Shown piece after piece: positions 49,073 to 57,244 of a stretch of DNA of 64,000 nt. The stretch is from Bacteroidota bacterium (GTDB lineage: Bacteria > Bacteroidota > Bacteroidia > Bacteroidales > Prolixibacteraceae). Location: the NCBI GenBank assembly GCA_023251435.1, contig JAHEYU010000014.1, positions 33,525 through 97,524 of the forward strand. Direction: 5' to 3'. Under the pieces are notes generated by a model, which saw only the letters and a list, made by a program, of their open reading frames with translations, did not search any database and was not told where the DNA came from. Each line of letters starts with the position of its first letter. The first letter of the stretch is position 1. The translations under genes and the position numbers were made by a program.

Positions 49073-50458
49073 ATGGCCGAATCCCACAAACCCGAAATCG
49101 TAATTATTGGCGCTGGTCTTACTGGCCTCACGATGGGTTTTTACCTCAAAAAAGCAGGTGTAAACTTCAAGATCGTCGATAAATCGGCCAAAACTGGAGG
49201 CGTGATTCAAACAATCAGCGAAAAGGGGTTTGTATATGAAACCGGCCCAAATACAGGTGTTGTTTCAAGTCCTGAAATGGCTGAACTGTTTGAGGACCTG
49301 GCCGGAAAATGTGAACTCGAAATAGCCGATCCGAGCGCAAAACGGCGACTGATCTGGAAAGATAACCAGTGGCATGCACTTCCTTCCGGACTTTGGTCAG
49401 CCATTACGACCCCTCTTTTTACATGGGGCGATAAGTTCAGGATTTTGGGCGAACCCTGGCGCAAAAAAGGAACCGACCCTAACGAGAAATTGGCAGAACT
49501 GGTTAAACGCCGTCTGGGAAGAAGCTTCCTCGATTATGCCATCGATCCGTTTATTTCCGGAATTTACGCCGGAAACCCGAACGAGTTGGTTACCCGATAT
49601 GCACTACCCAAGCTTTGGAAACTGGAGCAAGATTATGGGAGCTTCATTAAAGGTGCCATCAAAAAAGCCAAACTTCCGAAGGACGAGCGCGATAAAAAAG
49701 CGACCAAAGAGGTATTTTCGGCCAAAGGCGGACTGGGCAGATTGATTGATGCGCTCACCGAATCCATTGGTTCTGAAAACATTCTGTTATCGGCTGAAAC
49801 CATGGTAAAACCTATTTCAGGCGGATTTCAACTTCAGATCACAACCCCGGAACAATTGATTTCGGTAGAAACACCGCATTTAATTACTACCTGTGGAGGA
49901 TACGCACTTCCTAAATTATTACCGTTTCTGGATGAGGAGGAAGTTGCACCATTCAATGAACTGAAATATGCTGCCGTCACCCAGGTCCTCCTGGGATTCG
50001 ATAAATGGAAAGGCATATCATTAAAGGCATTTGGCGGATTAGTTCCCGGAAAAGAAAACAAAAATATTCTTGGTGTGTTATTTACCTCGTCGTTCTTTGA
50101 AGGCCGCGCCCCAAAAGGAGGAGCACTACTTTCGGTTTTTATGGGAGGCACCAAACGCCCTGATATAGCCGAGATGGACAATTATGAGATTGAGTCGCTG
50201 ATAAACAAGGATCTTCCCCGAATGATGAGCAACCGGTCGTTAAATCCAGACATGCTCCGCATTCTGCGCTACCCGAAAGCGATTCCGCAATACACCGAAA
50301 GTAGTGGAAAACGCTTTGACATGATTGAACTGCTTCAGCAAAAATACCCCGGACTGATTTTGGCCGGAAATATTCGCGATGGCATTGGGATGTCCGACCG
50401 GGTGAAACAGGGGCGCACGATTGCCGAAGAGCTGATTGGGAAAATTCAGAGTCATTAA
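49073..50458 (+). CDS. hemG: Protoporphyrinogen oxidase, HemY-type flavoprotein
   Basis: A 461-residue FAD enzyme: dinucleotide motif VIIGAGLTGLTMGFYLKKAG, then GGVIQTISEKGFVYETGPNT, and a C-terminal FAD motif ILAGNIRDGIGMSDRVKQGR. It oxidises protoporphyrinogen IX to protoporphyrin IX. Although often called hemG in Bacteroidota annotations, the fold is of the HemY family, not the flavodoxin-like enterobacterial HemG. Confidence 0.92.
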   Translation: MAESHKPEIVIIGAGLTGLTMGFYLKKAGVNFKIVDKSAKTGGVIQTISEKGFVYETGPNTGVVSSPEMAELFEDLAGKCELEIADPSAKRRLIWKDNQWHALPSGLWSAITTPLFTWGDKFRILGEPWRKKGTDPNEKLAELVKRRLGRSFLDYAIDPFISGIYAGNPNELVTRYALPKLWKLEQDYGSFIKGAIKKAKLPKDERDKKATKEVFSAKGGLGRLIDALTESIGSENILLSAETMVKPISGGFQLQITTPEQLISVETPHLITTCGGYALPKLLPFLDEEEVAPFNELKYAAVTQVLLGFDKWKGISLKAFGGLVPGKENKNILGVLFTSSFFEGRAPKGGALLSVFMGGTKRPDIAEMDNYEIESLINKDLPRMMSNRSLNPDMLRILRYPKAIPQYTESSGKRFDMIELLQQKYPGLILAGNIRDGIGMSDRVKQGRTIAEELIGKIQSH

Positions 50459-50551
50459 ATTGTCATTTGTGGTTATTAATTGACATTCAATTGTTACCTC
50501 GGGCTACTAATAACAATTGAATGACGCGCAGCTAATGACAACAAATGACCA
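50455..50551. repeat. Long inverted repeat between hemG and hemF
   Basis: GTCATTTGT, GGTTATTAATTGACATTC and AATTGTTA in the left arm match TAACAATTGAATGAC and AATGACAACAAATGACC in the right arm, with CCTCGGGC at the tip. The inner 15 bases pair at 14 positions. It fills the gap up to about 25 bases before hemF and resembles the 7-nt hairpins. Confidence 0.6.
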
Positions 50552-50575
50552 GATAATAACCAAAACACCACAACT

Positions 50576-51463
50576 GTGAACGTATCGAAAACTGCCGCTA
50601 TTTACAAAAACATTCAAAAAACAATTTGCCGCACACTGGAAGAAGCCGATGGAACCGGCAAATTCACTGAAGACGCTTGGGAAAAAGAGATAGGCTCGGG
50701 CCTTACCTGTGTGATGCAAAACGGCTCAATCATCGAAAAAGCCGGTGTTAATTTTTCGCATGTCCGGGGCAGTTTTAACGAAAACATGGCCAAACTATTG
50801 GGAGAGAATGCAAGTTCATTTGCAGCAACAGGTATTTCGTCCATTCTTCACTCCGGAAATCCATTTGTACCAACCATTCACATGAACGTACGGCATTTCA
50901 GCCTCGACAACGGTTCTTCGTGGTTTGGTGGCGGAATCGACCTCACTCCAACTTACATTAATCTGGAAGAAGCACGCTGGTTTCATCAAATCCTGAAAGA
51001 CATTTGCGACAAATACGATACGTCATTTTATCCGGAATGGAAAACCTGGGCTGATGACTATTTCTACCTCGCCCACCGGCACGAAACCCGCGGTATTGGT
51101 GGAATTTTCTTCGACCGCATTCAAACTGCCAATGAAGCTGATTTGGAGAAAATGCTAAATCTGACCTGCGATTTGTTAAGAATTTACCCGGTTATTTACA
51201 GCCAATTGATGAAAAATAACGGACATCAGCCGTTTACTGAAGCTCAGAAAAGATGGCAGAAAATTCGTCGTGGTCGTTACGTGGAGTTCAACCTGATACA
51301 CGACCGCGGCACCAAATTTGGATTGGAATCCGACGGCAACATCGAATCCATTCTGGTTAGTTTACCTGCTGAAGTGGAATGGGTGTATCAATACCAACCA
51401 GAAACCGGAAGCCCCGAAGCACAAACTCAGGAGCTGCTAAAAAAGGGGATCGAGTGGGTGTAA
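50576..51463 (+). CDS. hemF: Oxygen-dependent coproporphyrinogen III oxidase
   Basis: A 295-residue enzyme starting with GTG at 50576 (MNVSKTAAIYKNIQ). Family marks are FSHVRGSF, the PTIHMNVRHF region, SSWFGGGIDLTPTYI, RHETRGIGGIFFDRI and RRGRYVEFNLIHDRGTKFGLESDGNIESILVSLP. It uses O2 to convert coproporphyrinogen III to protoporphyrinogen IX, alongside the anaerobic HemN. It closes the hem cluster. Confidence 0.95.
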   Translation: MNVSKTAAIYKNIQKTICRTLEEADGTGKFTEDAWEKEIGSGLTCVMQNGSIIEKAGVNFSHVRGSFNENMAKLLGENASSFAATGISSILHSGNPFVPTIHMNVRHFSLDNGSSWFGGGIDLTPTYINLEEARWFHQILKDICDKYDTSFYPEWKTWADDYFYLAHRHETRGIGGIFFDRIQTANEADLEKMLNLTCDLLRIYPVIYSQLMKNNGHQPFTEAQKRWQKIRRGRYVEFNLIHDRGTKFGLESDGNIESILVSLPAEVEWVYQYQPETGSPEAQTQELLKKGIEWV

Positions 51464-51499
51464 AAAGGTTGATAAGCATAATTTCTATCAAATAAGTTG

Positions 51500-51527
51500 T
51501 ATCTTCGGAAATTCTAATTTTCGAAGA
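51500..51527 (+). promoter_or_regulatory. Inverted repeat at the methyltransferase promoter
   Basis: TCTTCGGAAATT (51502-51513)/AATTTTCGAAGA (51516-51527) pairs at 11 of 12 positions with a 2-base centre. It overlaps TATCTTCG (51500-51507), a near-match to the TAnnTTTG -7 box, 9 bases before the start codon. It could be an operator for the downstream system or a 5' hairpin near the ribosome site. Confidence 0.5.
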
Positions 51528-51535
51528 GCAACACC

Positions 51536-54247
51536 ATGAACCTAACCCAGATAGAAGCCAACCTTCAGCAAATCATCAGCAATTTCAATAAAGACACTTT
51601 CATTTACGATCTACTTTTAGCTTATGGTCAGCCCAAAGCATCGATTACCCGGTTACAACAGGGCGGATTAAATCTTTCGAAAGCAGAAGGTGAAATTGCA
51701 TGGAAAAAGAAACTGTTTTTCAAGGCCGTTGAAAATGAAGATTTGCACGCACTGATTGACACCGTTAAAACTGAAGGAAAATCTTTAAAACACGATCCCC
51801 GGTTTATTGTGGTTACCGATTTTGAAACGCTGTTGGCCATCGACTGCAAGACTTCTGATAGCTTAGATATTCCAATCCTTGAAATTGCCCGGCATTTCGA
51901 TTTCTTTTTGCCTTTGGCCGGAATGGAAAAAGCCCAACAGCAATTCGAGAATCCGGCAGATGTGAAAGCCGCCGAACGAATGGCTAAGTTGTACGATGAA
52001 ATAAAAAAAGACAACCCGACCGACACCCCCGAAAAAGTACACAACCTGAATGTATTCCTTTCACGCCTGTTGTTTTGCTTTTTTGCTGAAGATACCGGCA
52101 TCTTTGAAAAAAGCCAGTTTACCCACGCCATCAGTAGCCACACGCAGCAGGACGGCAGCGATTTACAGCAATATCTGGATAAATTGTTCGATGTGCTGAA
52201 TACGGATCGCCGTGGTGGTGGTGCGGAATTACCTGCCTATCTCGATGCCTTCCCCTATGTGAATGGTGGTTTGTTCAGAACCCAACATCAGGCGCCGGTT
52301 TTTACGCGCCGGAGCCGCCAAGTGGCGATTGAAAGCGGCGAATTGCAATGGAAAGATATTAATCCCGATATTTTCGGATCCATGATTCAGGCCGTTATTA
52401 CGCCCGAACATCGTGGAGGTTTGGGAATGCACTATACGAGTGTACCCAACATTATGAAAGTAATTGAACCACTTTTTCTGAACGATTTATACGAAGAATT
52501 TGAAGCAGCAAAAGGCAACATTAAAAAGCTGAATACTTTGTTGCAACGCATTTGGAAAATCAAGTTGTTCGACCCGGCTTGTGGAAGCGGAAACTTCCTG
52601 ATTATTGCCTACAAAGAATTGCGCCGTTTGGAAATGAAGATTTTTAAAGAAATCGACCTCGCCAATAAATTCCATTCCAACCAGTTTTCTGGCATTTCGC
52701 TGGCCAATTTCTACGGAATTGAGCTCGACGACTTTGCACACGAAGTGGCCACACTTTCGCTTTGGTTGGCCGAACACCAAATGAACCGCGAGTTCTTTGC
52801 CGCCTTTGGCCGCACCAAACCAGCTTTGCCATTGAAAGAAACCGGAAACATTGTACATGGTAACGCCTGCCGTGTTGATTGGGAACAGGTTTGCCCACAG
52901 AAAGAGGGTGATGAGATTTATATCATGGGGAATCCACCGTATTTAGGTGCACACTTACAAACAAAACAACAACGGGCAGAAATATCGAAAATTTTTAATG
53001 GAATTAGCGGATGTGGCAAGCTTGATTATATTACGGGTTGGTTTAAACTTTGTGCTAACTTTATTAGAAACTCAACTCATCAAGGAGCATTCGTTTCTAC
53101 TAACTCGATTGTGCAAGGTGAGCAAGTTGGGATTCTTTGGCCGCAAATTTTTGACTTGAATATCCAGTTTTCATTTGCACATACATCTTTCTTATGGTCC
53201 AATAGTGCAAAAGGCAAAGCAGCTGTATATTGTGTCATAATAGGGCTCAGAAGAACCAATAACTCAAAAGCTTTTTTGTTTTCAAATGACCGTAAAATTC
53301 AGGTAAACAATATTAGCCCTTATTTAACTGACAATAATAATTTAATCATTGATAGTAGGAGCAATTCAATATCCAATCTTCCCAAAATGGTTAGAGGTAA
53401 TAGTCCATTTGATGGAGGTAATCTTATTCTTTCTCATAAAGAAAAGGAGGAATTAATCATACAAGTAAATGAGTCAAAACCTTTAATTAAAAGACTTCTT
53501 GGAGCTGCTGAATTAATGCAAAGTGATTATAGGTGGTGTCTTTGGCTAAAAGATTCCGATCAGAACATAATGAATAATGCCATTATAAGTAAAAGAATCA
53601 CAAATACAAAAGAAATGAGATTAGCGAGCAGTGATAAAGGAACTAGAGATTTGGCAAAGCGATCACATCAATTTCGTGATTTGAATGAAACTAAAAATTG
53701 CTCTGTAATAATTCCTAGAGTTGGCTCCTCCAGAAGAGAGTATTTGCCTTGTGGATATGCAAATGAAGATTTCATAATTGTTGATTCTGCACAAGTATTA
53801 TATGACTCAAAACCCTTTATGTTTGGTATTTTATCATCAAAAATTCATTTAGTTTGGGTTAGATCAGTTTCTGGCTATTTAAAAATGGATTTTAGATATT
53901 CATCTCAACTTAGTTATAACACCTTTCCATTTCCACCCATTTCCGAATCTCAAAAGCAGGAACTTGAAAACCATGTTTACCGCATTTTGGAAGAACGCGA
54001 AAAGCACAGCGAAAAAACCTTAGCACAACTTTACGACCCAGATAAAATGCCTGCCGGTTTACGCGAAGCCCACCGCCAAAACGATTTGGCTGTAGAGCGT
54101 TGTTACCGCAGCCGCCCTTTCGAAAGCGACGAAGAACGCCTGGAATACCTGTTTAAACAGTATGAGCAAATGATTGAGGAAGAAAAAAACCGAGGAACAT
54201 TATTTGCCGGAGAACCCAAAACCAAAAAGAAAAGAAAAAAAGATTAG
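51536..54247 (+). CDS. Class I SAM-dependent N6-adenine DNA methyltransferase, MmeI/Eco57I-like
   Basis: A 903-residue protein. The N-terminal 330 residues form the helical/nuclease-like region of MmeI-type proteins; I see no convincing PD-(D/E)xK set there, so it may be methylase only. The methylase core has motif I LFDPACGSGNFLIIAYKELRRLE (about 342-362) and motif IV MGNPPYLGAHLQ (about 463-472), typical of gamma-type N6-adenine enzymes. Residues 480-800 should be the target-recognition domain and are encoded by distinctly AT-rich DNA compared with both ends. The C-terminal 100 residues return to normal composition. It opens a four-gene operon with RhuM, helicase and GIY-YIG genes, so it probably marks self DNA. 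Confidence 0.88.
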   Translation: MNLTQIEANLQQIISNFNKDTFIYDLLLAYGQPKASITRLQQGGLNLSKAEGEIAWKKKLFFKAVENEDLHALIDTVKTEGKSLKHDPRFIVVTDFETLLAIDCKTSDSLDIPILEIARHFDFFLPLAGMEKAQQQFENPADVKAAERMAKLYDEIKKDNPTDTPEKVHNLNVFLSRLLFCFFAEDTGIFEKSQFTHAISSHTQQDGSDLQQYLDKLFDVLNTDRRGGGAELPAYLDAFPYVNGGLFRTQHQAPVFTRRSRQVAIESGELQWKDINPDIFGSMIQAVITPEHRGGLGMHYTSVPNIMKVIEPLFLNDLYEEFEAAKGNIKKLNTLLQRIWKIKLFDPACGSGNFLIIAYKELRRLEMKIFKEIDLANKFHSNQFSGISLANFYGIELDDFAHEVATLSLWLAEHQMNREFFAAFGRTKPALPLKETGNIVHGNACRVDWEQVCPQKEGDEIYIMGNPPYLGAHLQTKQQRAEISKIFNGISGCGKLDYITGWFKLCANFIRNSTHQGAFVSTNSIVQGEQVGILWPQIFDLNIQFSFAHTSFLWSNSAKGKAAVYCVIIGLRRTNNSKAFLFSNDRKIQVNNISPYLTDNNNLIIDSRSNSISNLPKMVRGNSPFDGGNLILSHKEKEELIIQVNESKPLIKRLLGAAELMQSDYRWCLWLKDSDQNIMNNAIISKRITNTKEMRLASSDKGTRDLAKRSHQFRDLNETKNCSVIIPRVGSSRREYLPCGYANEDFIIVDSAQVLYDSKPFMFGILSSKIHLVWVRSVSGYLKMDFRYSSQLSYNTFPFPPISESQKQELENHVYRILEEREKHSEKTLAQLYDPDKMPAGLREAHRQNDLAVERCYRSRPFESDEERLEYLFKQYEQMIEEEKNRGTLFAGEPKTKKKRKKD

Positions 54248-54251
54248 CATC

Positions 54252-55259
54252 ATGGAACAAGAAAACAACTCTCGTAACATCATTATTTACAATACTCCTG
54301 ATGGCAAAGCTTCAGTTTCACTTTTTGCCAAAGATGGTAGGATATGGATGAATCAAAACCAGATCGCCGAACTTTTTGACACCTCGGTTCCAAATATCAG
54401 TATGCACATCTCCAACATACTGAAAGAAGGAGAATTAGCGCAAGATTCAGTTATTAAGAATTACTTAACAACTGCCGCTGATGGGAAAGATTACAATGTA
54501 ACTTTTTATTCTCTCGACATGATTTTGGCTATTGGTTTTCGGGTAAGAAGCAACCGGGGTACTCAATTCAGGATATGGGCAAACCGAAACCTGAAAGAGT
54601 ACATGATCAAAGGTTTTGTGATGGACGATGAGCGGTTGAAAAATCCAGATGGCCGCCCCGATTATTTCGATGAGTTGTTGGAACGCATACGCGATATACG
54701 AGCCTCCGAAAAAAGATTCTACCAAAAAGTGCGCGACCTGTTTTCGCTTAGCAGCGACTACGACAGCTCCGATAAAGCCACACAAATGTTTTTTGCCGAA
54801 ACTCAAAATAAATTGCTTTATGCAGTTACTGGTAAAACTGCAGCCGAAATCATCGTTTCGCGAGCGAATGCAAATGAACAGAACATGGCGTTAACATCAT
54901 GGAAAGGCTCCATTGTTCGCAAGCAAGATATCTTTATTGCCAAAAACTACCTTTCAGCTGATGAAATTGACACACTAAATCGTCTGGTTGTAATCTTTTT
55001 GGAAAGTGCAGAATTACGGGCTAAAAACCGGATGGATATCCCTATGTCGTTCTGGAAAGCAAATGTGGACCGTATTCTTGAATCTAATGACCAAAAAATT
55101 CTTAATGGATTGGGAGCGATTAGCAATTCCCAAATGGAACAGAAGGTTACTGAGATTTATACCCTGTTCGAAGCCAAACGAAAGGAATTTGAATCCATCG
55201 AAGCCGATCGGCAGGATTTGGAAGATTTAGAAAAACAAGTGAAAAATAGAGAAAAATAG
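54252..55259 (+). CDS. RhuM-family protein
   Basis: The track start at 54174 lies inside the methyltransferase gene; the ATG at 54252 (MEQENNSRNIIIYNTPDGK) is 4 bases past the methylase stop. The 335-residue product has the RhuM N-terminal domain: VSLFAKDGRIWMNQNQIAELFDTSVPNISMHISNI, a winged-helix-like DNA-binding part, and FYSLDMILAIGFRVRSNRGTQFRIWANRNLKEYMIKG. A helical C-terminus ends in a coiled-coil (IEADRQDLEDLEKQVKNREK). RhuM proteins were first linked to Salmonella virulence but are widespread beside restriction systems; their activity is unknown. Here it may regulate or assist the flanking defence genes. Confidence 0.88.
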   Translation: MEQENNSRNIIIYNTPDGKASVSLFAKDGRIWMNQNQIAELFDTSVPNISMHISNILKEGELAQDSVIKNYLTTAADGKDYNVTFYSLDMILAIGFRVRSNRGTQFRIWANRNLKEYMIKGFVMDDERLKNPDGRPDYFDELLERIRDIRASEKRFYQKVRDLFSLSSDYDSSDKATQMFFAETQNKLLYAVTGKTAAEIIVSRANANEQNMALTSWKGSIVRKQDIFIAKNYLSADEIDTLNRLVVIFLESAELRAKNRMDIPMSFWKANVDRILESNDQKILNGLGAISNSQMEQKVTEIYTLFEAKRKEFESIEADRQDLEDLEKQVKNREK

Positions 55260-55266
55260 AGAAAAA

Positions 55267-55291
55267 GCAATATGCAAAAAATGCATATTGC
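55267..55291 (-). terminator. Perfect 10-bp hairpin between RhuM and helicase genes
   Basis: GCAATATGCA/TGCATATTGC with an AAAAA loop. On the minus strand it is followed by TTTTTC, which is terminator-like; on the plus strand it is followed by A's, so it should not stop the operon. It may instead be a regulator site or stop antisense transcription. Confidence 0.4.
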
Positions 55292-55309
55292 AAAAAAAAT
55301 CAAATAACC

Positions 55310-57244
55310 ATGCCCGATTTAGTTCATGTAACCTACGCCCAAACCGGGCAAAGCTCAAAAATCAATCCGTTGGGAATGCGCGAAATGCAGGAAAAAGCTT
55401 ATCATGCCCGCGATGCTCAATACCTTCTGTTGAAAGCTCCGCCAGCTTCAGGAAAATCAAGAGCATTGATGTTTATTGCTTTAGACAAACTGGTGCATCA
55501 GGGTTTGAAAAAAGTAATTGTTGCCGTTCCTGAAAAATCAATTGGTGGTTCATTTGCTAAAACCAATTTAAAAGACTTCGGTTTTTTTGCCGATTGGGTG
55601 CCAAACGATCATTACAATCTTTGCACTCCGGGCATGGATGGAAGTAAAAGCAAAGTTCAGGCATTTAAAAATTTCCTTTCCAATGGCGAATCAATTTTGA
55701 TTTGTACCCATGCCACGCTTCGCTTTGCTTATGAAGAACTGGAGGATTCCAGTTTCAACAATATTCTTTTGGCAATAGACGAATTTCACCATGTTTCAGC
55801 CGATGGCGACAGTCGTTTGGGTGAGTTGTTGCGCTCAATCATGGCAAAGTCAAGCGCGCATATCGTTGCAATGACAGGTTCATACTTTCGTGGCGACAGC
55901 GTTCCCGTTCTTTTGCCCGATGACGAAGCCCGTTTCACCAAAGTAACATACAACTATTATGAGCAGCTAAACGGTTACACCTATTTAAAATCATTGGGTA
56001 TTGGCTATCATTTTTATCAGGGCAGATACACTTCGGCCATTCTCGAAATTTTAGACACCGATAAAAAAACAATACTTCATATACCCAACGTAAATTCTGG
56101 CGAATCAACAAAAGATAAATATCAGGAAGTTGACACCATTTTAGATTCAATTGGTGATGTCACCAGTGTTGATTCAGAAACCGGCGTTATTATTGTAAAA
56201 CGTCATTCGGATGGCAAATTATTGAAAGTTGCAGATTTAGTGAATGACACTCTGAAAGACCGGGATAAAATTCAAAGCTATCTGCGCGAAATTAAGTCTG
56301 TTGATGCTATAGACCTGATTATTGCATTAAATACGGCAAAAGAAGGTTTTGACTGGCCATTTTGCGAACACGCCTTAACGGTTGGTTATCGTGGCTCATT
56401 AACGGAAATCATTCAAATTATTGGTCGTTGTACCCGCGACAGCAATAACAAAACACATGCGCAATTTACCAATCTGATTGCCCAACCCGATGCTGCCGAC
56501 GATTTGGTAAAACTATCGGTAAATAACATGTTAAAAGCTATCACAGCCTCATTACTGATGGAACAGGTATTAGCGCCTAATTTCAAATTCAAAACCAAAC
56601 TATCAGACGATGATAAAGCAGAACCAGGCGAAATAAAAATAAGAGGTTTTAAAATGCCTTCATCCAAACGGGTAAAAGACATCATTGAATCTGACCTGAA
56701 CGATTTAAAAGCCACTATTCTTCAGGATGATACCATGCTGAAAGCAATGCCAGGGAATGTCGATCCTGAAGTAATAAACAAAATACTAATCCCAAAAATC
56801 ATCCAGATTAAATATCCTGATTTGTCGGATACCGAAGTGGAAGAAATCCGCCAGCATGTTGTTCTGGATTCAGTTGTAAAATACGGAGAAATCAAGGAGA
56901 TTGGCGATAAAAGGTTTATCCGTATGGCCGATCAGTTTATAAATATCGACGATCTGCACATTGATTTGATCGACCGTATAAATCCATTCCAGAAAGCATT
57001 CGAAATTTTATCGAAGTCGGTAACTACCAAAGTTTTAAAAGTGATTCAGGATGTTATTGAGGCGACCAGAATACAAATGACTTTGGAAGAAGCTTTGTTG
57101 CTTTGGCCGAAAATAAACGACTTTGTAAAAACATTCAGGAAAGAACCGAGCCTGCATTCAAACGACCCGTTGGAAAGACGAATGGCAGAAGGTATTATTT
57201 TTTTGAAGGAACAAAAACGGAAAGCACAAAATGGACAAGGATAA
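55310..57244 (+). CDS. DEAD/DEAH-box helicase of a restriction-like system
   Basis: A 644-residue SF2 helicase. Motif I is KAPPASGKSRAL (residues 42-52), motif II is LAIDEFHH (about 155), motif III is AMTGSYF (about 190), and motif VI is IQIIGRCTRDS (about 367-377). The helicase core ends around 400 and a family-specific C-terminal region of 240 residues follows. It resembles the translocase of type III restriction (Res) or related defence helicases. It lacks a recognisable nuclease domain, and a separate GIY-YIG nuclease gene overlaps its 3' end by 14 bases. Confidence 0.87.
   Translation: MPDLVHVTYAQTGQSSKINPLGMREMQEKAYHARDAQYLLLKAPPASGKSRALMFIALDKLVHQGLKKVIVAVPEKSIGGSFAKTNLKDFGFFADWVPNDHYNLCTPGMDGSKSKVQAFKNFLSNGESILICTHATLRFAYEELEDSSFNNILLAIDEFHHVSADGDSRLGELLRSIMAKSSAHIVAMTGSYFRGDSVPVLLPDDEARFTKVTYNYYEQLNGYTYLKSLGIGYHFYQGRYTSAILEILDTDKKTILHIPNVNSGESTKDKYQEVDTILDSIGDVTSVDSETGVIIVKRHSDGKLLKVADLVNDTLKDRDKIQSYLREIKSVDAIDLIIALNTAKEGFDWPFCEHALTVGYRGSLTEIIQIIGRCTRDSNNKTHAQFTNLIAQPDAADDLVKLSVNNMLKAITASLLMEQVLAPNFKFKTKLSDDDKAEPGEIKIRGFKMPSSKRVKDIIESDLNDLKATILQDDTMLKAMPGNVDPEVINKILIPKIIQIKYPDLSDTEVEEIRQHVVLDSVVKYGEIKEIGDKRFIRMADQFINIDDLHIDLIDRINPFQKAFEILSKSVTTKVLKVIQDVIEATRIQMTLEEALLLWPKINDFVKTFRKEPSLHSNDPLERRMAEGIIFLKEQKRKAQNGQG

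Noticed and set aside
54174-54251. Upstream start of the RhuM gene
   Set aside because: It overlaps the methyltransferase C-terminus in another frame and yields a Lys-rich shadow; the ATG at 54252 gives a normal RhuM start.
55288-55533. 81-residue plus-strand ORF over the helicase start
   Set aside because: It is a frame shadow of the helicase Walker A region.
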